Positions 49,342-57,649 of a stretch of 64,000 nt of DNA are shown one piece after another. The stretch spans positions 248,001 through 312,000 of the forward strand of contig VGFQ01000002.1 in NCBI GenBank assembly GCA_016868815.1, read 5' to 3'. The notes below the pieces were generated by a model. It was not told where the DNA came from. It worked only from the letters and a program-made list of their open reading frames with translations, and did not search any database. Source of the stretch: Bacteroidota bacterium. Lineage in GTDB: Bacteria; Bacteroidota; Bacteroidia; Chitinophagales; Chitinophagaceae. Every line of letters starts with the position of its first letter. Within the stretch, counting starts at the first letter, position 1. Position numbers and translations under genes: made by a program.

Positions 49342-50349
49342 TCATCCTCCGATGCTGATCATACTTCGGTTCTCTATCTGGGTGGCATCCACCTGTTGTG
49401 GGCCGGCCGTGAACTGTCCCCCCAGCGATTCTCTCTTGTCGCGCACATTAGCCTGGATGAGTGGGATGATGTCTTCTCCGTTCCGGTATGCTGTAAGCAG
49501 GTCCGTCTCTGACGGTGAAAAGAGGCAATTTTTCATCTTGCCATCTGCCGTCAGCCTCAGCCGGTTGCAGTCGCCGCAGAAAGGTGCCGTCATGGTGCTG
49601 ATGACGGCGAAGGTCCCAAGGTGTCCGTTCACTGCGTATTTTTTGGCTGTGCCGTGGGTATCGCGCCCCAGGGGGCGAATGTCGAACGCACTTGTCGCCC
49701 GCTCGAGGATCTGCTGCCAGCCCAGTACTTTCTCCGGCTGCCAGCGATTGCCGGTGAAGGGCATGAACTCGATGAAGCGTACATGTATGGGCAGGTTGCG
49801 TGTCCATCGGATGAATGCTTCCAGCTCATCGTCGTTGACGCCTTTCATCACGACCGTGTTGACTTTTACCTCGAAGCCAAGGGCGACCATCTCGTCGATA
49901 TTACTTTTGACTTGTGCGAACAGGTTGCGGCGTGTCATGAGCAGGAAGCGGTCGGGGTCGAGGGTGTCGAGGCTGATATTTAGGGAGCGAATGCCGCATG
50001 CTGACAGCAGCTCGGTATATTGGTGCAGCCGGGTGCCGTTGGTGGTCAGGGTAAGTACCACAGGCAGCTGTGCCAGCCTGCCGATAATATCGGCTGCATC
50101 CTTTCGTATGAGCGGCTCGCCCCCTGTAAGGCGGATCTTGTTCACGCCTAGCGAGGTGAAGATGCGGGCGATACATTCTATCTCAACGGGCTGCAGGAGC
50201 CGGGCGGAAGGCGTCACGGCATGGTCCTCCTCGGGCATGCAGTAGGTGCAGCGTAGGTCGCAGTTGTCGGTCAGCGAGATGCGGAGGTAATTGTGTGTTC
50301 TATGGAAGCGATCGGTCAGGATAGGTCTGGATTGGAAGGGTTCTGCCAC
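49342..50349 (-). CDS. moaA: GTP 3',8-cyclase MoaA
   Basis: A 335-residue radical SAM enzyme that, with MoaC, turns GTP into cyclic pyranopterin monophosphate. The N-terminal cluster CDLRCTYC (Cys30, 34, 37), RLTGGEPLIRKD, the C-terminal second cluster (CGDCNRLRLTADGKMKNC) and the terminal GlyGly are all present. The best start is GTG 50349 (VAEPFQSRP), giving a 34-base overlap with mocA; a longer frame is a shadow of mocA. Confidence 0.96.
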   Translation of the reverse strand: MAEPFQSRPILTDRFHRTHNYLRISLTDNCDLRCTYCMPEEDHAVTPSARLLQPVEIECIARIFTSLGVNKIRLTGGEPLIRKDAADIIGRLAQLPVVLTLTTNGTRLHQYTELLSACGIRSLNISLDTLDPDRFLLMTRRNLFAQVKSNIDEMVALGFEVKVNTVVMKGVNDDELEAFIRWTRNLPIHVRFIEFMPFTGNRWQPEKVLGWQQILERATSAFDIRPLGRDTHGTAKKYAVNGHLGTFAVISTMTAPFCGDCNRLRLTADGKMKNCLFSPSETDLLTAYRNGEDIIPLIQANVRDKRESLGGQFTAGPQQVDATQIENRSMISIGG

Positions 50350-50936
50350 TGTGCAAGGTCTTCGGGCGTATCGATGTCGAATGCACCTTTCTCGAAGGGC
50401 AAGGTAGCAACGCTTTCCGGATGAGCGGCCATCCATTTGCGGGCGCCAGTGTCGCCTTGGATCTGCATTAGGTCTTCGAAGATCGAGCGGTGGAACAATG
50501 CGGGTGTGCCCATCCGGCCGGCATAGGTGCTGGCGATGGCGGGCATGCCCGTAGCTGTATGTGATTGCAGCAGTTGCAGCAAAAGTCTGGTGCTGACAAA
50601 GGGCTGGTCGCAGACCATCAGTATGGCGGCTTGCAATGACGGGTTCGCGTGGAGTAGTGTACGGAGTCCGATATGAAGGGAGGTGGCCATGCCTTTCTGC
50701 CAGTGGGGGTTTTGTACCAAGGTCACCTCTTTATGTTGGATGGTTGCTTTGACCGCCTCTGCCAGAGCGCCCAGCACGACGATGACGGGCCGCATGCCGG
50801 TGGCTAGGGCGACTTCTGCCATGTCTGCCAGCAGCGACTTCCCATTGGTCTCGATCAGCTGCTTAGGCTGGCCGAGCCGACGGCTGGCACCGGCGGCCAT
50901 GAGGACGATGCCGGTATCGTGGAGTTCTAGCGGCAA
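50316..50936 (-). CDS. mocA: MocA-like molybdopterin nucleotidyltransferase
   Basis: A 206-residue nucleotidyltransferase with LMAAGASRRLGQPKQL at the N terminus and VCDQPFVSTRLL later. The AAGxSxRLGxPK form of the motif, and its position beside xdhC, point to MocA (cytidylyl transfer, molybdenum hydroxylases) rather than MobA (guanylyl transfer, DMSO-reductase family). CTP preference is inferred. It starts 5 bases after xdhC. Confidence 0.88.
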   Translation of the reverse strand: MPLELHDTGIVLMAAGASRRLGQPKQLIETNGKSLLADMAEVALATGMRPVIVVLGALAEAVKATIQHKEVTLVQNPHWQKGMATSLHIGLRTLLHANPSLQAAILMVCDQPFVSTRLLLQLLQSHTATGMPAIASTYAGRMGTPALFHRSIFEDLMQIQGDTGARKWMAAHPESVATLPFEKGAFDIDTPEDLAQWQNPSNPDLS

Positions 50937-50941
50937 TGCGA

Positions 50942-52096
50942 TTAGATATTTTGCGTTATGAGGGACATGCCTGTCCTTGGGTGGATTTCACCCTGCTTTT
51001 CGCGCAGCATACCGCCGGGGCTACCCGTGAGCACGGCTTGGATCTCGGAGAGCACACTCAATGCGATCTCCTCCGGCGTCTCTGCGCCGATGTCAAGTCC
51101 CGTAGGCCCGTGGATTTTCTCCAGGACCTGAGAGTTTAGTGCAAAGCCCTGCGTTCGCAGTTCCTCCAACATACGGTCGAGCCGTTTGCGTGGGCCCAGT
51201 ATCCCCACGTATGGGATTTGCATGGGCAGTAGCGCCTTGAGCATGTCAATATCGTAGCGATAGTTGTGCGTCATCAGCACAAACGCTGTTCGGCGGTCGA
51301 CGGGAATTTGGCGCAGGGCTTCCAACGGCCGAGTCACAAGCACCTGGCAGGCTCCAGTAAACCGCTCAGCGCGGGCATGGCTGCTCCGTCCGTCGACAAC
51401 GTGCACATCCCATCCGAGGGTTCCTGCAATCTGCATCAGCGGGATGGCATCGTTGCCGGCACCCACCAGCACCAGCCTAGGTGGCGGGGGTAAGTATTGC
51501 AGGAAGGCCGTCCATCTACTAAAGCCATTTTCGTAACTGTTCATGGCGGAGGCTCCTTTTTGCAACGTCGCTAGCATGTCATTAACAAGATATTTATCTA
51601 GCTCGGGGAAAGGGACTTGACCGCATCGCTCGCCTTCTTTCTGTAGCAGCAGGCATGTGCCGGGCTGCAGCCCGCGGAGGTCGTGTAAGGAGAAGAGGGT
51701 TGCCAGGACGGCATCGCCCCTTTGATGCAAGCCAATCCTCAGGAGCTCGACAGGGTTTAAGGGGTTGTTCCTGTCGATCGGCTCGAATAATACATGTATG
51801 ATGCCTTCACATCCCAACTGTACACCTACAATAGCATCTTCTTCGTTGGATGTATCGTAGGTGACAAGCTTAGATTGAGTTTGTGAGATGGCGGTGAGGG
51901 CTTTTCTCAGCGAATCTCCTTCCAGGCAGCCGCCGCTGATGGCACCGGTGGCCTCCCCTTCTTCGGTCACCAGCATGCGCGCCCCGGGGCGTCGATACGA
52001 GGAGCCTTCGAGGTGCACGACGGTAGCAAGGGCGGTGCGTAGACCTTTGCGGGCCGAATGGTCAAAGGCTTCTAGGATGGCAGCAATCTCCCGCAT
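50942..52096 (-). CDS. xdhC: XdhC-family molybdenum hydroxylase maturation protein
   Basis: 384 residues. The N-terminal XdhC/CoxI domain has GSSYRRPGARMLV and GAISGGCLEGD. The C-terminal Rossmann part starts at LVLVGAGNDAIPLM and ends with GLDIGAETPEEIALSVLSEI. XdhC binds Moco and presents it for sulfuration and insertion into xanthine-dehydrogenase-type enzymes. As first gene of the operon it indicates that the cofactor is destined for that enzyme class. A weak TATATTGC box lies just upstream. Confidence 0.93.
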   Translation of the reverse strand: MREIAAILEAFDHSARKGLRTALATVVHLEGSSYRRPGARMLVTEEGEATGAISGGCLEGDSLRKALTAISQTQSKLVTYDTSNEEDAIVGVQLGCEGIIHVLFEPIDRNNPLNPVELLRIGLHQRGDAVLATLFSLHDLRGLQPGTCLLLQKEGERCGQVPFPELDKYLVNDMLATLQKGASAMNSYENGFSRWTAFLQYLPPPPRLVLVGAGNDAIPLMQIAGTLGWDVHVVDGRSSHARAERFTGACQVLVTRPLEALRQIPVDRRTAFVLMTHNYRYDIDMLKALLPMQIPYVGILGPRKRLDRMLEELRTQGFALNSQVLEKIHGPTGLDIGAETPEEIALSVLSEIQAVLTGSPGGMLREKQGEIHPRTGMSLITQNI

Positions 52097-52172
52097 GTAT
52101 TTGCAATATACGCTGACAGATGCGAGCCGGGATGCGAGGGCCTACCTCGCAGGCTTCGGTCGATCCACGCGT

Positions 52173-53144
52173 TTATTGATCTTGGTCTTGGTCTGAATTG
52201 ATTTTTCGCATTACCCGGAGGTTCCGTTGAAGGCCTTTCCATTTACTTCTTCGTATGGGGGAATGTTGAAACAGTTCTTTAAATTTATCTTCAGACATCT
52301 CCTCCCAATCCCGTGTTGTCAGGTCGAGCAGTCCGGGCAAAGCCTCAAAGGCCGGCTCTGTTAGGGGAGAGGCAAAACGGTTCCAGGGGCATACTTCTTG
52401 GCAGACATCGCATCCAAACACCCAGTCGCCAAAGCGGCCTTGCATCTCAGCGGGGATGGTGGCTTCTTTCAGCTCTATCGTGAAATAGGAAATGCATTTG
52501 GTGCCGTCGATGATCTTTTGTTGTCCGATGGCATTTGTGGGGCAGGCATCGATGCAGCGGCGGCAACTGCCACAATAGTCTCGCGCCATTGGATCGTCGG
52601 CCGCCAAGGCTAGGTCAGTGATCAGGGTGGCGATGAAGAAATAGGAGCCGGCTCCCCGATGGATGAGGTTGCCATTGCGGCCCACCCATCCTAGTCCGCT
52701 GCGTTGTGCCCAGCTGCGTTCCAGTACGGGGGCGGAGTCAACAAATCCGCGACCGGCGATGTCTCCGACTTCTTCTCGGAGCCTGTCAAGCAGCGTGTTA
52801 AGCTTGACCCGGATGACATCGTGGTAGTCTTGCCCCCATGCATAGCGTGCGATGCGAGGTCTGTCTGCCGGGGGAGCTTGTTTGGGGAAGTGATTCAGCA
52901 GCAGTGTGACCACTGAGCGGGCACCGGGCACCAGCCTGGTGGGGTCTATGCGCAGGTCGAAGTTGCGCTCCATGTACGACATGGAGCCGTGCATGCCTTT
53001 CGTGAGCCATTGTTCCAGTCGGCGCGCGTCGTCTTCCAGTCGAACAGCTTCTGCGATGCCGCAGTAGTCGAACCCCAGCATCGCCGCCTGGGATTTTATG
53101 AGGGCTGCCCGGATTGCAGGGAGGTCGTACATGGCTTCAAGCAT
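52173..53144 (-). CDS. queG: Epoxyqueuosine reductase
   Basis: A 323-residue QueG, the cobalamin and iron-sulfur enzyme that makes queuosine in tRNA. Visible: RYAWGQDYHDVIRVKL, FVDSAPVLERSWAQRSGLGWVGRNG with the catalytic Asp, and two ferredoxin-type cluster motifs, CGSCRRCIDACP and CDVCQEVCPWN. The length is normal. It lies 15 bases downstream of the serine-hydrolase-like gene on the same strand. Confidence 0.96.
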   Translation of the reverse strand: MLEAMYDLPAIRAALIKSQAAMLGFDYCGIAEAVRLEDDARRLEQWLTKGMHGSMSYMERNFDLRIDPTRLVPGARSVVTLLLNHFPKQAPPADRPRIARYAWGQDYHDVIRVKLNTLLDRLREEVGDIAGRGFVDSAPVLERSWAQRSGLGWVGRNGNLIHRGAGSYFFIATLITDLALAADDPMARDYCGSCRRCIDACPTNAIGQQKIIDGTKCISYFTIELKEATIPAEMQGRFGDWVFGCDVCQEVCPWNRFASPLTEPAFEALPGLLDLTTRDWEEMSEDKFKELFQHSPIRRSKWKGLQRNLRVMRKINSDQDQDQ

Positions 53145-53159
53145 CAGAATAAGGCTACG

Positions 53160-54203
53160 TCATCTCATCTGGTCGTCGATCTCCTGTTTGATCATCTCAT
53201 AGATGTCGCGGCGCATGTCTGCAGGCTCCTTGGAAGGGAGCACTATGGCGGCATATCCACGCCTAAGATCCAGCCAGGGCCAGGCGCCCGCAAGCCCCGG
53301 ACAGCTAAGGACGACGGCGTTGCCCGCTTCGTCCGACTCCTGCACCCAAGCACCAAGGCTGTAGGAATATCCTTCGCAGATTCGCAGGGCTGACTGCATT
53401 GGTTTACCCGCCGTCTGATCTTTCACCAGCTCGGCCACCGATGCTTCACTCAAGACCCGCTTGCCATTGAACATACCTTTGTTTAGAAGCATTGACATGA
53501 AGTTGATATAGTCTTGCGCAGAGGCTCTGGCCCCCGTGGCCGGGTTGATGCCGCCGATGTCACTGTAGAAGCTGGTCGTCCGCATCGAGCATGGTCGGAA
53601 CAATCTTTCCAGTGCCACCCGGTCGAATGTCTTCTTTGAGACCACCTCGATGACCCTGGCAGCAATATTTGGCCCTACTTGGCTGAAGTGAAATGCCTCG
53701 CCAGCATTGGTTATGATCTGCCTTTTGGAAACATAATGCATCACCTCTTCCTGCAAGTTCTCAAAGCGATTCTTCTGGGCTATCCGCAGCACGCCCGCTG
53801 CCTCTGCCTCTATACCCGTGAGGTGCGTCAGGCAATGCCGGAGGGTGATATATCCCTTAAAATATTTCGAGAATTCAGGAATATACATGCTGACCTTATC
53901 GTCCAACGAAACTTTGCCTGCATCCACAAAGGTCATAACGACGGCAGACGTCAGCCAGCTGCTGGCCTGCTCCAGCGGCACGGCCATCTTTGCATTGAAT
54001 TCGGGAGTTTGTAGCACGTAGGTGTTTTTGCCGTCTTTGGCAATCACCATGACCAGATCTTTACCCAGCGATTTTTGCTGCAGTTTCAATAAACCCTCCA
54101 TGCCTCCGAAGTCGCGCTGCTGGGCGATTGAGATCTGCAAAATCAGCAGATAAATACACATAATGCTGAAGAAACGGCAGATTCCTTGTTTTTTTCCTGA
54201 CAT
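53160..54203 (-). CDS. Beta-lactamase-fold protein with all catalytic motifs replaced
   Basis: 347 residues, exported (signal about 10-28, ending SIAQQ), of the class C beta-lactamase/esterase-like family. The fold markers remain (SLDDKVSMYIPEF, LRHCLTHLTGI, AARVIEVVSKKTF, SCPGLAGAWPWLDLRRGYAA). But the SxxK motif reads QASS-W at about residues 79-83, so Ser and Lys are both gone, and the YxN motif reads FSQ at 173-175. The protein is therefore unlikely to be an acyl-enzyme hydrolase; a binding role is inference. Its start at MSGKKQ lies 45 bases after a perfect -7 box. Confidence 0.82.
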   Translation of the reverse strand: MSGKKQGICRFFSIMCIYLLILQISIAQQRDFGGMEGLLKLQQKSLGKDLVMVIAKDGKNTYVLQTPEFNAKMAVPLEQASSWLTSAVVMTFVDAGKVSLDDKVSMYIPEFSKYFKGYITLRHCLTHLTGIEAEAAGVLRIAQKNRFENLQEEVMHYVSKRQIITNAGEAFHFSQVGPNIAARVIEVVSKKTFDRVALERLFRPCSMRTTSFYSDIGGINPATGARASAQDYINFMSMLLNKGMFNGKRVLSEASVAELVKDQTAGKPMQSALRICEGYSYSLGAWVQESDEAGNAVVLSCPGLAGAWPWLDLRRGYAAIVLPSKEPADMRRDIYEMIKQEIDDQMR

Positions 54204-54248
54204 AATTGCCTGAGTTGTGTGTTGGATTGCTATTTGTTGACGGTAGGG

Positions 54249-54256
54249 CAAAAGTA
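54249..54256 (-). promoter_or_regulatory. -7 box of the serine-hydrolase-like gene, in the clpB divergent gap
   Basis: The minus-strand sequence TACTTTTG matches the consensus. It lies only 6-13 bases upstream of the clpB ATG on the other strand, so promoters of both genes must overlap in this 58-base gap. No clear clpB box was seen. Confidence 0.6.
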
Positions 54257-54261
54257 CTACT

Positions 54262-56901
54262 ATGAATTTTAGCAACTATACCATAAAAGCTGCTGAAATG
54301 GTCCAACAGGCACAGCAGCTTGCATTCAATGGGAGTAATCCAAGTATTGAGACGGAACACCTGCTGAAAGCCTTACTGGAGCAACAGGATTCGCCTGTTG
54401 CCTACCTCCTGAAAAAGAATCATATCGCGGTCTCGCCACTGGACGCCAGGGTGGGAGAGTACCTCACACGCTTGCCGAAAGTGCAGGGGCAAGCGGGGCA
54501 GCAACTGGGGCGCGATGCCAACCAGGCACTGCTGCGGGCCGTCTCACTCTTCAAGCGTTTTGGGGATGAGTTCGTTACCCCCGAGCTCATCCTGCTGGGG
54601 CTGCTACAAGGGTCTGACAATACCTCCAAGCTCCTCAAAGACGCCGGTCTCACCGAAAAAGGACTCGAAGCCGCCCTGCGGGATCTGCGGAAAGGCGACA
54701 GCGTCAAGAGCCAGACGCAGGAAGTGCAGTACAATGCGCTCTCGAAATATGCAAAAAATCTCAATGAATGCGCCCGACAGGGAAAGCTTGACCCCGTCAT
54801 CGGAAGAGATGAGGAGATCCGGCGCACCCTGCACATCCTGACACGGCGCAGTAAAAATAATCCGATCCTTGTCGGAGAACCGGGAGTGGGCAAGACCGCC
54901 ATCGCGGAAGGCCTGGCCATGCGCATCGTCAATGGCGACGTGCCCGAAAACCTCCGCTCCAAGACTGTGTTTACCCTCGATATGGGCCAGCTCATCGCAG
55001 GTGCCAAGTACAAGGGTGAATTCGAAGAACGCCTCAAAGGCGTGGTGAAGGAAGTAGCCGCCAGCGAAGGCGAGATTGTGCTGTTCATTGATGAGATACA
55101 CACTTTGGTGGGGGCGGGTGGCGGCGAAGGTGCTATGGATGCTGCCAACATCCTTAAGCCAGCACTGTCCCGAGGGGAACTTCGCGCCATCGGTGCCACG
55201 ACACTCAACGAATACCAGAAATACTTCGAGAAGGATAAGGCCCTGGAGCGCCGCTTCCAGAAGGTGATGGTGGAAGAGCCGTCTGTCGAAGATGCTATCT
55301 CCATCCTCCGGGGATTGAAAGACCGGTATGAGTCGCATCACCATGTTCGCATCCGCGATGAAGCCATCATCGCCGCGGTAGAACTCTCACACCGCTATGT
55401 TACAGACAGGTTTCTGCCTGACAAGGCCATCGACCTCATTGATGAAAGTGCCGCCAGGCTGAGGCTCGAGATGAATTCGATGCCAGAGGAGCTCGACAGG
55501 CTGGAGCGGCAGATCCGGCAGTTGGAGATTGAACGCGAAGCCATCAAAAGGGAGAACGATGAGCCCAAGCTCAAAGATCTCAACACAGAGATCGCCAATC
55601 TGTCGGTACAGCGCGACACCCTGCGGGCCAAATGGCAGCAGGAGAAAGAGCTGGTAGACCGCATACAGGCAGCTAAGGCTGGCATTGAAGACCTCAAGCT
55701 TAAGGCCGAGCGGCTGGAGCGCGAAGGCGACTATGGCAAGGTCGCCGAAATCCGCTATGGCCATGTACGCGAGCAGGAGGCGGCTATCGCAACGCTCATC
55801 GATGAGCTGGCCCATGCCGGCGAAAAGCGCCTGCTGAAGGAAGAAGTGGATGCCGACGACATTGCCGCCAACGTCGCGAAGGCTACGGGCATCCCGGTGG
55901 CTAAGATGATGCAGAGTGAGCGGGAGCGCCTGCTGCTCCTCGAAGATCACTTGCGCGAACGCGTGGTAGGCCAAGAAGAAGCCATCACCGCCGTCGCCGA
56001 CGCCATCCGCCGCAGCAGGGCCGGCCTGCAAGACCCGAAGAAGCCGATCGGATCCTTCATCTTCCTCGGCACCACCGGCGTCGGCAAAACAGAGCTCGCC
56101 AAAACCCTTGCATCTTACCTCTTTGACGATGAGTCCATGATGACGCGGATAGACATGAGCGAGTACCAGGAAAAACACACAGTTTCCCGGCTCGTTGGCG
56201 CACCTCCAGGTTATGTGGGCTTCGAAGAGGGTGGACAGATTACGGAAGCAGTGCGGCGAAAGCCCTACAGCGTCGTACTGCTCGACGAGATCGAAAAGGC
56301 ACACCCCGACGTCTGGAACGTACTGCTGCAGGTGCTCGACGACGGACGGCTCACCGATAACAAAGGCCGAACCGTCAACTTCCGCAACACCATTGTCATT
56401 ATGACTAGCAACCTCGGCAGCCACCTCATCCAGGAGGCTTTCGACCGCGTCGATGAAGACGGCCTCGAAGAAGCCGCACAGCGTGCCAAGATTGATGTGA
56501 TGGCCCTGCTGCGACAGACCATCAGGCCTGAGTTTTACAACCGGGTGGATGAGATTATCATGTTCCAGCCGCTGCTGCGCAAGCAGATTCGTAGCATCAT
56601 CGGTATACAGCTTCACCAGCTCAGCCAACGTCTGGCAGGAGGCGGCTTCGAGCTTCGGTTCACGCCGTATGCCCTTGACTTCCTCGCTGAGCACGGCTTC
56701 GACCCGCAATACGGCGCTCGTCCTCTAAAGCGGCTGATCCAAAAGGAGATCGTCAACCCGCTGTCGCGGAAGATTCTGGCAGCAGACGTCGACCGGGCCA
56801 AGCCGGTGACCGTCGATGTCTTCGACGGACTCGTTGTGTTCCGAAACGAAGGACAAGGCAAGCCGGACAACGCCTTACAGGGTCTCATAACAAATATTTA
56901 A
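54262..56901 (+). CDS. clpB: Disaggregase ClpB
   Basis: An 879-residue Hsp100 disaggregase that works with DnaK. It has an N domain (about 1-150), ATPase 1 with [15 protein letters not shown], a long coiled-coil middle domain (about 400-520, rich in Leu/Glu/Arg, including EREAIKRENDEPKLKDL) that distinguishes ClpB from ClpC, and ATPase 2 with [12 protein letters not shown] and MTRIDMSEYQEKH. The second Walker A has Thr where Pro is usual (GTTGVGKT), a tolerated change. Confidence 0.97.
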   Translation: MNFSNYTIKAAEMVQQAQQLAFNGSNPSIETEHLLKALLEQQDSPVAYLLKKNHIAVSPLDARVGEYLTRLPKVQGQAGQQLGRDANQALLRAVSLFKRFGDEFVTPELILLGLLQGSDNTSKLLKDAGLTEKGLEAALRDLRKGDSVKSQTQEVQYNALSKYAKNLNECARQGKLDPVIGRDEEIRRTLHILTRRSKNNPILVGEPGVGKTAIAEGLAMRIVNGDVPENLRSKTVFTLDMGQLIAGAKYKGEFEERLKGVVKEVAASEGEIVLFIDEIHTLVGAGGGEGAMDAANILKPALSRGELRAIGATTLNEYQKYFEKDKALERRFQKVMVEEPSVEDAISILRGLKDRYESHHHVRIRDEAIIAAVELSHRYVTDRFLPDKAIDLIDESAARLRLEMNSMPEELDRLERQIRQLEIEREAIKRENDEPKLKDLNTEIANLSVQRDTLRAKWQQEKELVDRIQAAKAGIEDLKLKAERLEREGDYGKVAEIRYGHVREQEAAIATLIDELAHAGEKRLLKEEVDADDIAANVAKATGIPVAKMMQSERERLLLLEDHLRERVVGQEEAITAVADAIRRSRAGLQDPKKPIGSFIFLGTTGVGKTELAKTLASYLFDDESMMTRIDMSEYQEKHTVSRLVGAPPGYVGFEEGGQITEAVRRKPYSVVLLDEIEKAHPDVWNVLLQVLDDGRLTDNKGRTVNFRNTIVIMTSNLGSHLIQEAFDRVDEDGLEEAAQRAKIDVMALLRQTIRPEFYNRVDEIIMFQPLLRKQIRSIIGIQLHQLSQRLAGGGFELRFTPYALDFLAEHGFDPQYGARPLKRLIQKEIVNPLSRKILAADVDRAKPVTVDVFDGLVVFRNEGQGKPDNALQGLITNI

Positions 56902-57074
56902 CAGGATTTCGGGAATGGAATGTGGACAAATCTGCATCGAAAAACGTTATAAATTCAAGAACTTTGTACGTATTCTAAGAGGATGATACGTCGAATAGTC
57001 CCTGTGGCAGATCGATCTCCTTTCTCTTTCTAAGATGCAGATAATCAGCTACTGAGGGGTAAAAAAACTAAAAC

Positions 57075-57629
57075 ATGTCACACAAGAATAAGGCCATCGA
57101 CATCATCCCGCCCAAGCATATATGGGTTGGCGATAAGACTGCGCCAGTCACGCTGCTGCAGTTTGGCGATTACGAAAGCGAGGCCTGTGCAAAACTCCAG
57201 CCAGTTATTGAGCAGTTGCTAGACCGTTACGAGGGAAAGCTTCGCTTTCAGTTTAGGCACTTTCCGCTGACGCAAGTACACCAGCGCGCCCACAAGGCAG
57301 CAGAAGCTTCGGTTGCAGCAGCCCAGCATGGGCGTTTCTGGGAGATGCACTGTCTGCTCTTCCGCCACCGCCGTAATCTGGGCAGCATTAGCCTCCGCGA
57401 TTATGCCCTCGAGGCCGGAGTAATCGACAAAAACTTCATCTCCAACCTAACTGACTCCGTCTTTGGATGGACCGTGCGAGCCGACCTGCTGGAAGGACTC
57501 GAGATGGGGGTCAGGACGGTGCCCGCCTTGTTCATCAACGGCGACCGCTACATGGGCCTGTTGAACATGGCACAACTTAGCAAGGCAGTGGGGTCTGAGT
57601 TGTCCAAAGCCAAGCAAAAGCGAGCTTAA
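57075..57629 (+). CDS. DsbA-like thioredoxin-fold protein with a broken CxxC
   Basis: A 184-residue DsbA-family thioredoxin fold without signal peptide, so probably cytosolic. The strand APVTLLQFGDYE is followed by SEAC where CPYC or CPHC is normal: Ser35 replaces the reactive cysteine and only Cys38 remains. FRHFPLTQVHQRAHKAAEA, GRFWEMHCLLF and the cis-proline loop TVPALFING are intact. It cannot act as a normal dithiol oxidase; glutathione-linked or non-redox functions are possible. An intrinsic terminator for it lies inside the 3' end of the next, convergent gene. Confidence 0.84.
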   Translation: MSHKNKAIDIIPPKHIWVGDKTAPVTLLQFGDYESEACAKLQPVIEQLLDRYEGKLRFQFRHFPLTQVHQRAHKAAEASVAAAQHGRFWEMHCLLFRHRRNLGSISLRDYALEAGVIDKNFISNLTDSVFGWTVRADLLEGLEMGVRTVPALFINGDRYMGLLNMAQLSKAVGSELSKAKQKRA

Positions 57630-57649
57630 TATTTGCCCAGCAATTTGAT

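Noticed and set aside
55387-56709. 440-codon open frame antisense to clpB
   Set aside because: clpB is unmistakable on the other strand. The antisense product has no recognisable motif.
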